Assembly (NCBI RefSeq): GCF_024806495.1
Contig: NZ_JANUFF010000001.1
Span: 682,001-746,000, forward strand
Direction of reading: 5' to 3'
Origin: Chryseobacterium sp. JUb7
Lineage (GTDB): Bacteria; Bacteroidota; Bacteroidia; Flavobacteriales; Weeksellaceae
Length of the DNA stretch: 64,000 nucleotides
Notes under the pieces: generated by a model
Databases searched by the model: none
What the model was told of the DNA's origin: nothing
The model's input: only the letters and a program-made list of their open reading frames with translations
Part shown: piece after piece, positions 36,068-46,315 of the stretch
Numbering within the stretch: the first letter of the stretch is position 1
How the letters are laid out: every line of letters begins with the position of its first letter
Translations under genes and position numbers: made by a program

Positions 36068-36883
36068 TTAAACGCCGCTAAAAGCACTGAAACCTCCATC
36101 AATAGGAAGTAAAGCTCCTGTAATGAAGCTTGCCGCGTCCGAACAGAGAAATTGTACGGCTCCATTCAGTTCATCAGCATCTCCAAAACGTCCCATAGGT
36201 GTTTTTGCAATGACTTTTTTACTTCTGTCGGTTAAAGAACCGTCAGGATTCAATAAAATGGCGCGGTTTTGATCGCCTATAAAAAATCCGGGAGCAATAG
36301 CATTGACACGAATTTTGTCGCCGTACTTCAATGCCAGATCTGAAGCCAGCCATTGGGTAAAATTGGTAATTGCTGATTTGGCTGCAGAATATCCCGCAAC
36401 TCTTGTAATTGCAGAATAAGCCGCCATTGAAGATATATTGACAATACTTCCACTTCCCTGTTCTGCCATTACTTTTCCGAAAACATAACTCGGATAGACC
36501 GTTCCGTTGATGTTCAAATCGGTCACCTCATCCCATCCATCCAGATTCATATCAAAAAAAGACTGCTCGGGAGAAAGAGTCGCCGCAGGAATATTTCCGC
36601 CGGCAATATTGAGTAAAATATCAATTCTTCCGTATTTTTCAAGAATCTTTTTTGATGCTGATTCAAGGCTTTCGATATTCATAACATTGGCTTCAACGGC
36701 AAATGCATCACCTCCTGATCCTGTTAATTCTTTAACACGATTATCCAATGTTTCCTGATTCCGTCCCAAAGCAACTACTTTTGCTCCGGCTTCGATGAAG
36801 CTCCTGGCAAGGGTTTCTCCTAGAACTCCTGAAGCTCCTGTAATGACGGCTACTTTATCTTTTATGCTGAATATTTCGTTCAT
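36068..36883 (-). CDS. SDR oxidoreductase, probable D-fructuronate reductase (D-mannonate oxidoreductase)
   Basis: 271 aa Rossmann enzyme of the short-chain dehydrogenase family. NAD(P)-binding GASGVLGETLARSF near residue 17, the structural INIAGG-type motif (LLNIAGGNIPAATLSPEQSF), catalytic Ser in SIVNISSMAAYS, and YSAAKSA (Tyr-x-x-x-Lys). The PEQSFFDM segment and position next to uxuA fit the SDR-type fructuronate reductase that in Bacteroidota replaces the classical UxuB. It interconverts fructuronate and mannonate in glucuronate breakdown. Uronate isomerase (UxaC) is not in the window. Confidence 0.9.
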   Translation of the reverse strand: MNEIFSIKDKVAVITGASGVLGETLARSFIEAGAKVVALGRNQETLDNRVKELTGSGGDAFAVEANVMNIESLESASKKILEKYGRIDILLNIAGGNIPAATLSPEQSFFDMNLDGWDEVTDLNINGTVYPSYVFGKVMAEQGSGSIVNISSMAAYSAITRVAGYSAAKSAITNFTQWLASDLALKYGDKIRVNAIAPGFFIGDQNRAILLNPDGSLTDRSKKVIAKTPMGRFGDADELNGAVQFLCSDAASFITGALLPIDGGFSAFSGV

Positions 36884-37006
36884 TGTATTTTGGTTGATGC
36901 TTAAATGTTAATGGATAATTGTTGATTGTTTTTGATAAGGTTTTATCCTGGTCTTTAACTCTTTTTCTTTCTTTACTTTTTAAAATAATTATTACAAACT
37001 GTTGAA

Positions 37007-38182
37007 TTAGCTTTGCGGTAATTCACTTTGTATGGTTGCGATCACCCCCTGGATCTGCCCCAAAGCCAACATTCGCCCCAGAAATGAATATCCCGGATTG
37101 TAGCCTTTATCAATATCATCTGTCAGCAGACGACCGTGGTCAATACGCATCGGCAGGCCTGGATTTTCTTTCTCAAAAATCCGGATCACATCGATAATTT
37201 TTCCTCTTCCTTCTAAATGATGAGCTTCTATAAAATCTCCGTTTTCGAAGACATTTGTACTTCTGAGATGAACAAATTTTGTACGGGAAGCGTATTTCTG
37301 AGCCAGTTTGGGAACATCATTCTGCAGCCCTGCACTCAAGGAGCCTGTACAGAAAGTCAGTCCGTTATGTGGATTGTCAACCGCATTTAAAAACCAGTCG
37401 ATATCTTCTTCGCAAGTTATTATTCTTGGTAATCCCAGTAATGAAAACGGAGGATCATCGGGATGCACACACATCTGAATTCCGTACTGTTCGCAGACCG
37501 GCATTATTTTTTCGAGGAAATATTTCATGTTTTGACGCAGCTGATCTTTATCTATTCCGTCATATAATGCCAATAAGCTCTTAAAAATAGCAACCGGATT
37601 CTGATCGCCTTCTTTAATATTACCATTAACAAAACCTTGTGTTTTAACAATAATAGAATCAATTAATTCATTTTTATCCTCTTCGGTAATCGTCTTTTTT
37701 AATTCCTCAACTTTAGCAAGAATTTCGGACGTATATTCCTTTTCGGCATCTTGTCTTTCCAGAATATGAATTTCAAAGTAGGCAAATTTTGCTTTATCGA
37801 AATACAGTGACGACGAACCGTCTTCCCATTGATGAAAAAGATCAGTACGCGCCCAGTCGAGGACTGGCATAAAGTTATAACAAACCGTTGTAACTCCTGC
37901 TTTCCCTAAATTTTCAAGGCTCTTTATATAATTTTCGATCAGGAAATCCCTGTTCTCACCACCATATTTGACCGCTTCACTTACCGGAAGACTTTCTACA
38001 ACAGACCAACGCAATCCGAAGCTTTCTATGTAATTTTTATATTCATTAATTGCTTCCAGAGACCAGATTTCTCCATTCGGAATATCGTGAAGAGCAGAAA
38101 CAATACCTTCTACCCCAATCTGCCGGAGCATATCTAATCTGATTTTATCTTTTTTACCAAACCAGCGCCATGTTTTTTCCAT
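37007..38182 (-). CDS. uxuA: Mannonate dehydratase
   Basis: 391 aa TIM-barrel enzyme that dehydrates D-mannonate to 2-keto-3-deoxygluconate. It opens with KTWRWFGKKDKIRLDMLRQI. Characteristic segments are VCYNFMPVLDWARTDL near residue 100, CVHPDDPPFSLLGLPRI (His/Asp metal site), NGLTFCTGSLSAG, and MRIDHGRLLTDD near the C-terminus. It is paired with the SDR gene 123 bp downstream; together they channel glucuronate released by GH67/GH115. KDG kinase and KDPG aldolase, needed next, are not seen here. Confidence 0.96.
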   Translation of the reverse strand: MEKTWRWFGKKDKIRLDMLRQIGVEGIVSALHDIPNGEIWSLEAINEYKNYIESFGLRWSVVESLPVSEAVKYGGENRDFLIENYIKSLENLGKAGVTTVCYNFMPVLDWARTDLFHQWEDGSSSLYFDKAKFAYFEIHILERQDAEKEYTSEILAKVEELKKTITEEDKNELIDSIIVKTQGFVNGNIKEGDQNPVAIFKSLLALYDGIDKDQLRQNMKYFLEKIMPVCEQYGIQMCVHPDDPPFSLLGLPRIITCEEDIDWFLNAVDNPHNGLTFCTGSLSAGLQNDVPKLAQKYASRTKFVHLRSTNVFENGDFIEAHHLEGRGKIIDVIRIFEKENPGLPMRIDHGRLLTDDIDKGYNPGYSFLGRMLALGQIQGVIATIQSELPQS

Positions 38183-38199
38183 AATTTTTGATTTTTATT

Positions 38200-38236
38200 A
38201 AACAAAACAGGCGGGCCAAATCACCTGCTTTGTTTT
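38200..38236 (-). terminator. Hairpin between susD and uxuA, possible attenuator
   Basis: On the minus strand an 11-bp stem with three G-U pairs (38203-38213 with 38222-38232) forms around GGCCCG and is followed by TTTGTTT-like sequence only ~20 bp before the uxuA start. It may lower readthrough from the highly expressed susCD pair rather than stop it. Confidence 0.4.
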
Positions 38237-38272
38237 TTTGATATGAATGTAAAAAATTAATTTTAAAATCCC

Positions 38273-40234
38273 TTAATATCCCGGATTCTGGTAAGCTGCC
38301 AATTCTGCCTGCGTCCCCTGCATTTTGTCTATCTGATCCTGAGGAATTGGTCTTAAATACAAATAATTAGATATATTTCTTGTAAACGTCTGCGGAGTGT
38401 GGTTTCCCACTGCCGGACCACAGATCGTATAGTTTTTTGCCAGGTCTCCCCATCTTTGAGTACGCACCAGATCAAACCATCTGTAGCCTTCCCCATAATA
38501 TTCGCGGGATCTTTCTGCCAGAATATAATCGATTGTAATTGCTGAAGGCGTTGCTGCAATCATTGCTGCGCTGTTGTCTTCTGTTTTTGCAATGTTTCCG
38601 TTGTTATCCCAACGCCATTTTCCGGCGCGGGCTCTTATCACATTAATTAAATCTCTGGCACTCATTGCACCTGAAGCTCCTTTTACCACAGCTTCTGCTG
38701 CCACAAAATAGAACTCTGAGAATTTAGCTACCGGAAACGGGCGGGTAATTCCTCCGTTTGGCTGTCCCAGACCTGTTCCGTTATCTGTTCTGTAAGTTCC
38801 TATTTTCCAGAGATTCGGATAGGCATACCTGCTGATTCCGCTTGGAGCAATCACAAAGTCGGCTCTCCCGGATACCACTCCTGCTCCTACATTACTTTTG
38901 TAGATACTGTTCGAATAATCTATTGTTCCTGCAGGATCATTATTTAAGAAAGTCAGAATTGCACTTCCCGGCTGTACCGGAAGTCCGTTTGCTCCGTACA
39001 AGGTAGGTGTGGCAATGCCGGCTTTGTTCCAGTTTCCACGAAAAGTAGTGACAAAAGTTCCGTCATATCTTGAATCGTTTGTTTTATCTGCAAAAGTATT
39101 TTTCACCACCTCAATAGTCGGAGCCATTGTTTTCCAAGGTCTTCCGTAAGCCTGGGCAGCTTCTCTCTGTACAGATCTTACAGGATTAATATTGTTTTGT
39201 GCATTAAACTGCCACTGTGGATTTGGAGAACTTTCAAGGAAGGTATAATCCCAGGTTGTCATCCATGCGGCAAAATTTCCCGGTGACGCTCCTGTATTGT
39301 AAGAATGGCTGGAACCGTCGTAATATTCACTGGATTCTGTGTGATCGGCATAAAGCATCATTTCTTTATTTCTGTCATTCTGTGCAAGATTCACATCATA
39401 ATAGGTAGACTGAAGACCATAGTTTCCAGGGTTGTTGATACCTTCCAATGCCATATCATATGCATGCTGAAAATACCACGGTGCAGCTTGTCCGTTCGGA
39501 TCTATTCTGTCCGCCTGCGGATATGTGGGAATACCGTTTGGATTCTGAAGCCACCATCCGTACGTAAGATAAGCTTTTGCTAAAAACAGTCTGGCTACAT
39601 TTTTAGTTACTCCACCTGTTATGCGCGGGGCGCTTGGTAGATCTGCCAGAGCTTTTATTAAATCCGGAAATATAACTTTTGAATACACTTCCGGAACCGT
39701 ATTTCTTTTTGAACTTCTGGATGTACTAACATTGAACTGCAGTTCTCCGGAACCTAAATCCAAGGGAACACCTCCAAAAGTCTGAACCAGCATAAAATAA
39801 TCAAAGGCCCTGAAGAATCTTGCCTCAGCAATGATCGCATCAGAAACTCCTACGCCCGAACCTTTGGCAATCACTCCATTAGCGGTATTAATATTTCTGA
39901 AAGCATTATTCCATAAAACATCGGCACGGCTGGAAGACGGCGTTAAATTTCCGGCTCCCGACATATCCATATCTTTGAAATTCCCGTCACCGGCATGTCC
40001 ATAAGTATATTCATCAGTTCCTGTCTCACAAGCATTTAACCAATATCCGTTTCCGTAGATATATCTTAAATGGGCATACATCGAAGTAATTCCACCTAAA
40101 ACCCCGCCTTCAGTCTCAAAATATTCCGGTGTATAGATATTGCGCGGCTCTTCTTCCAAAATATCTGAACAACTGGAAAGTACCACTGTACACAACAAAA
40201 TTTTTGCTGCAGTATTTATTCTGAATTTTTTCAT
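38273..40234 (-). CDS. SusD/RagB-family outer-membrane lipoprotein
   Basis: 653 aa. A signal peptide ends in LSSC (Cys22), so it is a lipoprotein; SDILEEEPRNIYTPEYF is the usual SusD opening. TPR-like helices hold YTYGHAGDGNF-type loops and FFRAFDYFMLVQTFGGVPLD (near residue 145), the classic RFFRA signature. It ends with YLYLRPIPQDQIDKMQG and YQNPGY, typical of SusD C-termini. As the lid of the SusC transporter it binds xylan oligosaccharides at the cell surface. It is 13 bp downstream of susC. At 653 aa it is on the long side for SusD. Confidence 0.96.
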   Translation of the reverse strand: MKKFRINTAAKILLCTVVLSSCSDILEEEPRNIYTPEYFETEGGVLGGITSMYAHLRYIYGNGYWLNACETGTDEYTYGHAGDGNFKDMDMSGAGNLTPSSSRADVLWNNAFRNINTANGVIAKGSGVGVSDAIIAEARFFRAFDYFMLVQTFGGVPLDLGSGELQFNVSTSRSSKRNTVPEVYSKVIFPDLIKALADLPSAPRITGGVTKNVARLFLAKAYLTYGWWLQNPNGIPTYPQADRIDPNGQAAPWYFQHAYDMALEGINNPGNYGLQSTYYDVNLAQNDRNKEMMLYADHTESSEYYDGSSHSYNTGASPGNFAAWMTTWDYTFLESSPNPQWQFNAQNNINPVRSVQREAAQAYGRPWKTMAPTIEVVKNTFADKTNDSRYDGTFVTTFRGNWNKAGIATPTLYGANGLPVQPGSAILTFLNNDPAGTIDYSNSIYKSNVGAGVVSGRADFVIAPSGISRYAYPNLWKIGTYRTDNGTGLGQPNGGITRPFPVAKFSEFYFVAAEAVVKGASGAMSARDLINVIRARAGKWRWDNNGNIAKTEDNSAAMIAATPSAITIDYILAERSREYYGEGYRWFDLVRTQRWGDLAKNYTICGPAVGNHTPQTFTRNISNYLYLRPIPQDQIDKMQGTQAELAAYQNPGY

Positions 40235-40247
40235 GTGAGTAAATTTT

Positions 40248-43124
40248 TTAGAATGTTAAGTTTAAACCAATCATATAATTTCTTAAAGACGGTGTATTTG
40301 TTCCTATGGTCAGGAATCTTGATGGAATTTCGTTGTTCACAGCCTGATTTTCGTTTCCATATGAGTTGGTTTCAGGATCCATTCCTGATGCTTTATGATA
40401 AGGTGAGAAAAATACAAACGGATTCGTTACCGTAGCATAGACTCTCATTTTACTGATTCCTGCTTTTTTAAATACTCCCTGTGTAAAATTATATCCTAAG
40501 GTGATGGTTCTGATTTTAAGATATGAAGCATCAAAATAGGCTAATGTACTGCCATATTTAGGATTGTTATTGCTTTGAATACTTCCTGGTCTCGGGTAAT
40601 AGGCATCTGTATTTTCCGGGGTCCAGTAATCGACATCTACGTTATTTCTCCGTCCGTTCATCATGTTCAGATATCCGGTATTTCCATACAGTGTACTGAT
40701 TAAGATACCACCGCTTTTAAAAGCTCCGACAATGCTCAGATCAAAATTTTTATAGGCTAATCTTGTATTAAAACCACCCTGAAAGTCCGGATCAGTATTC
40801 ATAATCTGTCTGTCTTCAGCATTAATAGCCCTCATTGGAGTTCCGTCTGCATTATAACCTCCTGTATATAAAACTTTAATAGAACCCTCAATCAATTTAG
40901 GGTCGCCCGGCTCCAAAATACCCATGTAAGGATCGCCCGGTTGCCACAGTCCGGCATATTGATAATCATAAATAGAGTTGATTGAATGCCCAACGAACCA
41001 CCAGTTTCCGGTATTTCTTGTTTCTCCGTCAGACAATGAGGTAATTTTATTTCTATTGGCATAAAAATTCACACCCAAATCCCACGAGAAGCCATCAGGA
41101 TTATTGATAATTGAGCCATTTAATGACACTTCAATCCCTTTGTTACTTGTAGATCCTACGTTTCCGGTATAGCTGTTTACGCCCGAAGTTGCAGGTAATT
41201 TAACATCTAAAAGCAGATTTTTGGTATTGGTCGTATAATATTCCACCGTACCTGTCAGTCTGTTTCCGAATAACCCGAAATCTAAACCGTAGTTAAGTGT
41301 TTCTGAAAATTCCCATCCTAATTTGGAGTTGGGTAATGTAGAAACATAGGTTCCGATCGCATAAGTATTTCCGAAATTATAAGGTTCCGTAGTCAGTCTT
41401 CCAAAAGTAGAATATGGCGCTACAGCCTGATTGGAAGTTTCTCCGTATCCGAAACGCAGTTTCAGATTATTAATGTATCTGGAGTCTCTTAAGAATTTTT
41501 CTTTCGCTACGTTCCATCCTGCAGAAAATGCGTTATAGATATTCCACTGATATCCAGGTGCCAGTACCGAAGAAGCATCTCCTCTTATGGAAGCGGTGAA
41601 CATATAACGTCCGTCATATTCATACATCACACGGCCCATCCAGGATTTAAGTCCTCTTTTATAGTAGCCCTGGTTATCCGGATTAATGATAACTTCTCCC
41701 TGAGCATGTCCTAAATTATAAAACTGAAACTGGTCTGTAGGGATATCTCTTGCCGTAATATACGAGCTGTTAAATGTTCTTTGTTCCTGAGACTGCAATG
41801 CCACAACATTCACTTTATGTTTGCTCGCAAAAGTTCTGTCATAGGTTAAGATATTTTCATTTACCCAATGTGTCAATAGAGAATTCCCGATTGATGCTGT
41901 AGATAAATTATTCGGTTCTGAACTGAAAACACCCTCTCCTGTATAACTTCCGGTATTGGTCGTTTTAAAGTTCAAACCTACATTGGTTCTCAGGGTAAGA
42001 CCTTTTACCCACGGGATTTTAAATTCACCAAAGACATTGTTATAAGAACTGAATGCTATTGCTTTATCAATCCATGCATCTCCTAAGCTTTTGATGCCAT
42101 CTCTTGTGTACACATATTGTGTATCTGCGGACATTATCACACGTTGTTTCAAACTTCCGTCAGCATTATAAGGATTGGCAACAGGAGTATTGCTTAAGGT
42201 ATTATAAAGCCCAAGATTGCTTCCTTTATTTACTGTATAAGCATTATTTGTAGTAATTCCAATTCTGAAATACTGTCCTAATTCCTGATCAAGGCTTCCT
42301 CTTAAATTAAATCTTTCAAAATTTTGCCCTGGAAGAACAGACTGCTCATTGTAATAGCTCATTCCAAAGTTATACGAACTTTTTTCTGTCCCTCCTGAGA
42401 TTCCAAGATCATGATTGGTAACGATCCCGTTTTTATACATAAGATCCTGCCAGTCGGTATTGACTTCTTTGGATTCGTCGGCTCCATATTGAGTAAAAAG
42501 TCCGGCATCTTCACGAAGTTTAATAAATTTCTGAGCATCCATCATTGGATATTTAGAAAAAACAGATGTAATACCTGTGTATGTATTATAACTGAATGTT
42601 GCTCGTTGACGCTTTCTACCTGTTTTAGTCGTTATTAAAATAACTCCATTGGCACCTCGGGATCCATAAATTGCCGTTGCAGAAGCATCTTTAAGAATAT
42701 CCATACTCTGAATATCATTCGGACTGATATCTGCCAGTGATCCCGGAAAAGGAATCCCATCCAATACGATTAGCGGATCATTATCTGCTGTTAAAGAACG
42801 TGTTCCTCTGATTCTGATCTGCATTGGAGCTCCGGGCTTGCTGGAAGTCTGTGCAATGTCAACTCCGGCCACTCTTCCCTGTAAAGCCTGACTTACATTT
42901 GCAGAAGGAACTTCTCTTACCACATCTCCTTTTACAGATACCACAGATCCTGTTACGGCCTCTTTTCTTTGTTTTCCATATCCAATTACAACCACCTCAT
43001 CTATACTCTTCTCCTTCTCAACAGTATCTTTTTTAACCTGTGAATACACCATGCCAGAAGGCAATAAAGCCATTGCAAAGAATAATGCAGCCTTATTTGT
43101 TTTGGCAAAATAAAATCGGTTCAT
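40248..43124 (-). CDS. SusC/RagA-family TonB-dependent outer-membrane transporter
   Basis: 958 aa. After the signal peptide (ALFFAMALLPSGMVYS) it goes straight to the TonB box region (KSIDEVVVIGYGKQRKEAVTG) and plug domain (IRIRGTRSLTADNDPLIVLD; DILKDASATAIYGSRGANGV), then the 22-stranded barrel ending in a terminal Phe (YMIGLNLTF). The N-terminal carboxypeptidase-D-like domain that many SusC proteins carry is absent. It imports oligosaccharides with SusD, powered by TonB. Position between xylA and susD argues for xylo-oligosaccharides as substrate. Confidence 0.96.
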   Translation of the reverse strand: MNRFYFAKTNKAALFFAMALLPSGMVYSQVKKDTVEKEKSIDEVVVIGYGKQRKEAVTGSVVSVKGDVVREVPSANVSQALQGRVAGVDIAQTSSKPGAPMQIRIRGTRSLTADNDPLIVLDGIPFPGSLADISPNDIQSMDILKDASATAIYGSRGANGVILITTKTGRKRQRATFSYNTYTGITSVFSKYPMMDAQKFIKLREDAGLFTQYGADESKEVNTDWQDLMYKNGIVTNHDLGISGGTEKSSYNFGMSYYNEQSVLPGQNFERFNLRGSLDQELGQYFRIGITTNNAYTVNKGSNLGLYNTLSNTPVANPYNADGSLKQRVIMSADTQYVYTRDGIKSLGDAWIDKAIAFSSYNNVFGEFKIPWVKGLTLRTNVGLNFKTTNTGSYTGEGVFSSEPNNLSTASIGNSLLTHWVNENILTYDRTFASKHKVNVVALQSQEQRTFNSSYITARDIPTDQFQFYNLGHAQGEVIINPDNQGYYKRGLKSWMGRVMYEYDGRYMFTASIRGDASSVLAPGYQWNIYNAFSAGWNVAKEKFLRDSRYINNLKLRFGYGETSNQAVAPYSTFGRLTTEPYNFGNTYAIGTYVSTLPNSKLGWEFSETLNYGLDFGLFGNRLTGTVEYYTTNTKNLLLDVKLPATSGVNSYTGNVGSTSNKGIEVSLNGSIINNPDGFSWDLGVNFYANRNKITSLSDGETRNTGNWWFVGHSINSIYDYQYAGLWQPGDPYMGILEPGDPKLIEGSIKVLYTGGYNADGTPMRAINAEDRQIMNTDPDFQGGFNTRLAYKNFDLSIVGAFKSGGILISTLYGNTGYLNMMNGRRNNVDVDYWTPENTDAYYPRPGSIQSNNNPKYGSTLAYFDASYLKIRTITLGYNFTQGVFKKAGISKMRVYATVTNPFVFFSPYHKASGMDPETNSYGNENQAVNNEIPSRFLTIGTNTPSLRNYMIGLNLTF

Positions 43125-43218
43125 AATTATTATTTTTAAATATTAGGATTGAATAAAAAGGCCGTTAATCATTATCAATATTGAAATTCCTTAGTGTTTG
43201 GCAGCCTTTTTACTGATA

Positions 43219-44547
43219 TTAGATATACATATTCACGATCGCTTCAAACAGTTCCTGTTTTCCGCTTTTTGGCTGAGGTTCTCCGATTTCGTGGGCGATT
43301 CTCTGAAGATCTTCCAGAGTAAGAGCACCATCTTCGAATGCTTTTCCGTTTCCGTTGTCAAAAGAAGAGTAACGGTTTGTTCTTAATTTTTTATAATCAG
43401 AGTTTTCAAGAATATCTGCCGCAGCCAAAAGCCCTTTTGCAAAAACATCCATTCCCGAAATATGAGAGATGAATAAATCTTCAGCATCGGTAGAATTTCT
43501 TCTGATTTTGGCGTCAAAATTAACTCCTCCATTTCCTAAACCTCCCGCAGGAAGCAGTACCAGCCAAGCCTGAACCATATCGTAATAATCTATCGGGAAC
43601 TGATCTGTATCCCATCCGTTTTGATAATCCCCTCTGTTGGCATCAATACTTCCCAGAAGCCCGGCATCAACAGCAGCCTGAAGCTCATGCTCAAAAGTGT
43701 GCCCGGCCAACGTGGCGTGGTTAACTTCAATATTTAATTTAAAATCTTTATCTAATCCGTAATGTCTTAAAAATCCTATCACGGTTTCTGAATCATAATC
43801 ATACTGGTGTTTTGTAGGCTCCATCGGCTTAGGCTCAATCAGGAAAGTTCCTTTAAAACCTTGCTGACGCGCATAGTCTCTTGACATCGAAAGGAAACGC
43901 GCCAAATGATCTTTTTCACGTTTCATATCGGTATTTAAAAGGCTCATATATCCCTCTCTTCCGCCCCAGAACACATAATTTTCTCCACCAAGAGCGATCG
44001 TTGCATCGATAGAATTTTTAACCTGAGTTCCCGCACAGGCCACCACATCAAAATTCGGATTGGTAGAGGCACCGTTCATGTATCTTTCATGAGTAAAAAC
44101 GTTGGCTGTTCCCCATAGAAGCTTGATGCCAGTTTCCTGTTGTTTCTGTTTTGCATAGTCTACAATAGACTGAAGGTTTTTTTCATAATCTTTCCAGTTG
44201 TTCGCAGGATCTACCAGATCAATATCATGGAAACAGTAATACTGAAAGCCTATTTTAGACATAAATTCAAAACCGGCATCCATCTTTTGCATCGCTCTGG
44301 AAACGGCATCATGTCCGGCATCCCACGGATGATGAATTGTTGGCCCGCCAAATGGATCGCTTCCGTTGGCACATAACGTATGCCACCATGCCATTGCAAA
44401 ACGGGTCCAGTCTTTCATGGGCTTTCCCATAATTATTTTTTCGGCATCATAATAGCGAAATGCCAATGGATTTCTGCTTTCTTTACCTTCGAATTTGATT
44501 TGATCTATTCCCGGAAAATATTCCTTTGTACCTGTTAAAGTGCTCAT
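43219..44547 (-). CDS. xylA: Xylose isomerase
   Basis: 442 aa, group II length with the N-terminal extension. It converts D-xylose to D-xylulose using two divalent metals. Visible active-site blocks: [31 protein letters not shown] (catalytic His), [32 protein letters not shown] (metal Glu and Lys), [15 protein letters not shown], and [20 protein letters not shown]. It lies between xylB (268 bp upstream) and susC (94 bp downstream). Confidence 0.97.
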   Translation of the reverse strand: MSTLTGTKEYFPGIDQIKFEGKESRNPLAFRYYDAEKIIMGKPMKDWTRFAMAWWHTLCANGSDPFGGPTIHHPWDAGHDAVSRAMQKMDAGFEFMSKIGFQYYCFHDIDLVDPANNWKDYEKNLQSIVDYAKQKQQETGIKLLWGTANVFTHERYMNGASTNPNFDVVACAGTQVKNSIDATIALGGENYVFWGGREGYMSLLNTDMKREKDHLARFLSMSRDYARQQGFKGTFLIEPKPMEPTKHQYDYDSETVIGFLRHYGLDKDFKLNIEVNHATLAGHTFEHELQAAVDAGLLGSIDANRGDYQNGWDTDQFPIDYYDMVQAWLVLLPAGGLGNGGVNFDAKIRRNSTDAEDLFISHISGMDVFAKGLLAAADILENSDYKKLRTNRYSSFDNGNGKAFEDGALTLEDLQRIAHEIGEPQPKSGKQELFEAIVNMYI

Positions 44548-44764
44548 ATTTATTTGATTTTATTTTTAATTTGTTTAATGATGACCGTTTGAATATCTGA
44601 GGCTTCGAAAAGTTCATTCTGACTATGCTGATTATCAATCATTGGTAGTAGAAATATCAAACACAACCTGCCAAATTACATTTATAAACCATTAATTGTC
44701 AAGCATATAAAATACAAACACAATAATAATTTATTTTAAAATTTAGCATAAGAATCCCCTTCTC

Positions 44765-44783
44765 ACCGATTTTGAAAGTCGGT
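44765..44783. repeat. Small inverted repeat in the xylB-xylA gap
   Basis: ACCGA (44765-44769) and TCGGT (44779-44783) are spaced by 9 bp. No T run follows on the minus strand, so a terminator is unlikely. It could be a regulator site or an RNA stem in the xylB-xylA transcript. Confidence 0.3.
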
Positions 44784-44815
44784 AAGAGCAATGGAAAACT
44801 CCGTTGTAAGGTGGA

Positions 44816-46300
44816 TTATATTATTTCGTTAAGATGCTTTGTCCATCTTGAGTAAGATTCTAAATACTGATCTCTTTTTTCGTGTTCAGGCTCTATCACT
44901 GCAATTTTTTCGAGGGAAGAAAAGGCTTCTTTAGAATCTGCATAAAAACCGATTCCCATTCCTGCAGCTCTTGCAGCTCCTACAGCTCCGTCTGTATCAT
45001 AAAGCTCAATCACCGCATTACTGACACTGGCAAGCGACTGTCGAAAAATTGAACTTAAAAACATATTGGCATTTCCGGCCCGGATTACCTGAATATCCAT
45101 TCCGATATTTCGCATGATATTCATTCCGTATTCATAGGAAAATACGATTCCTTCCTGTGCTGCACGCAAAATATCTCCTTTTGAATGGATGTTAAAATTA
45201 ATTCCGTGAATCGAGCAGCTGGTATCTTTATTTTCCAGCACTCTTTCTGCACCGTTTCCAAAAGGAATAATGCTTAAACCTTTAGAACCAATCGGCGAAA
45301 GAGATGCAAGATCATTCATATCGCCATAAGATGACAATGATGTTGCAAAATTATGTTTTAACCAGGAATTTAAAATACCTGTTCCGTTGATGCACAGTAA
45401 AACGCCTAATCTTGTCTGTTCCGGAGTATAATTAACGTGTGCAAACGTATTGACTCTGGATAATTTATCGTATTCAAGCTGGTCCAGAACACCATACACA
45501 ACACCTGAAGTACCTGCTGTAGAGGCAATTTCGCCAGGATTGAAAACATTTAATGATAAAGCATTATTAGGCTGATCACCTGCTCTGTAGGAAATAGGAG
45601 TTCCTTCTTTCAATCCTAATTCCTGTGCTGCTGTTGCAGAAACTGTGGATTGAATTCCAAAAGTAGGAATGATTTCAGGGAAAAAGCTCTTTGGAATCCC
45701 GTAATGATTGATCACATCTTCAGAGATACAGTTATTTTTAAAATCCCAGAAAATCCCTTCAGACAGCCCTTCGATGGTCATTCCGATTTCACCCGAGAGT
45801 CTCATGGCGATATAATCTCCAGGAAGCATTATTTTATCTATTTTTTCAAAAATTTCAGGTTCGTTTTCTTTTACCCAGGCTAGTTTTGAAGCCGTAAAGT
45901 TCCCCGGAGAGTTTAAAAGATGCGACAGACATTTTTCTTCTCCGATTTCTCTGAAAGCCTTCTCACCATAAGGAACAGCGCGACTGTCGCACCATATAAT
46001 CGAAGGTCTTAATATATTCTGATCTTTATCTACTAAAATTAAACCGTGCATCTGCCATGTAATCCCGATTCCTTTGATATCTTCAGGATGAATTCCTGAT
46101 TCGTGCATCACGGCTTCGTGCGCCAGTTTCAGGTTGGTCCACCAGTCTACAGGATTCTGCTCTGCCCAACCGGGATTGACAGCAATGATTTTCATCTCTT
46201 TTTTCGGAGAAAAGTCGGATGCAATAATTTTTCCACTGGAAGCCTCGATGAGACAAACTTTCACGGAAGAACTGCCTATGTCATATCCTAGTAAATACAT
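44816..46300 (-). CDS. xylB: Xylulokinase
   Basis: 494 aa, FGGY carbohydrate kinase family; phosphorylates D-xylulose to xylulose 5-phosphate for the pentose phosphate pathway. It starts with LLGYDIGSSSVKVCLIEASS (phosphate-1 motif). GIGITWQMHGLILVDKDQNI and WCDSRAVPYGEKAF are typical of xylulokinases, and GNANMFLSSIFRQSLASVSN with DGAVGAARAAGMGIGFY forms the adenosine-binding end. It is 15 bp after the Nudix regulator gene, in the order regulator-xylB-xylA that also occurs in Bacteroides xylose operons. Confidence 0.96.
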   Translation of the reverse strand: MYLLGYDIGSSSVKVCLIEASSGKIIASDFSPKKEMKIIAVNPGWAEQNPVDWWTNLKLAHEAVMHESGIHPEDIKGIGITWQMHGLILVDKDQNILRPSIIWCDSRAVPYGEKAFREIGEEKCLSHLLNSPGNFTASKLAWVKENEPEIFEKIDKIMLPGDYIAMRLSGEIGMTIEGLSEGIFWDFKNNCISEDVINHYGIPKSFFPEIIPTFGIQSTVSATAAQELGLKEGTPISYRAGDQPNNALSLNVFNPGEIASTAGTSGVVYGVLDQLEYDKLSRVNTFAHVNYTPEQTRLGVLLCINGTGILNSWLKHNFATSLSSYGDMNDLASLSPIGSKGLSIIPFGNGAERVLENKDTSCSIHGINFNIHSKGDILRAAQEGIVFSYEYGMNIMRNIGMDIQVIRAGNANMFLSSIFRQSLASVSNAVIELYDTDGAVGAARAAGMGIGFYADSKEAFSSLEKIAVIEPEHEKRDQYLESYSRWTKHLNEII

Positions 46301-46315
46301 AATTCAAAAACGGTG

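Noticed and set aside
43155..43211. Possible terminator between susC and xylA (AAAAAGGC ... GCCTTTTT)
   Set aside because: The arms are 8 bp with a loop of over 40 nt, too loose to call without structure calculation.
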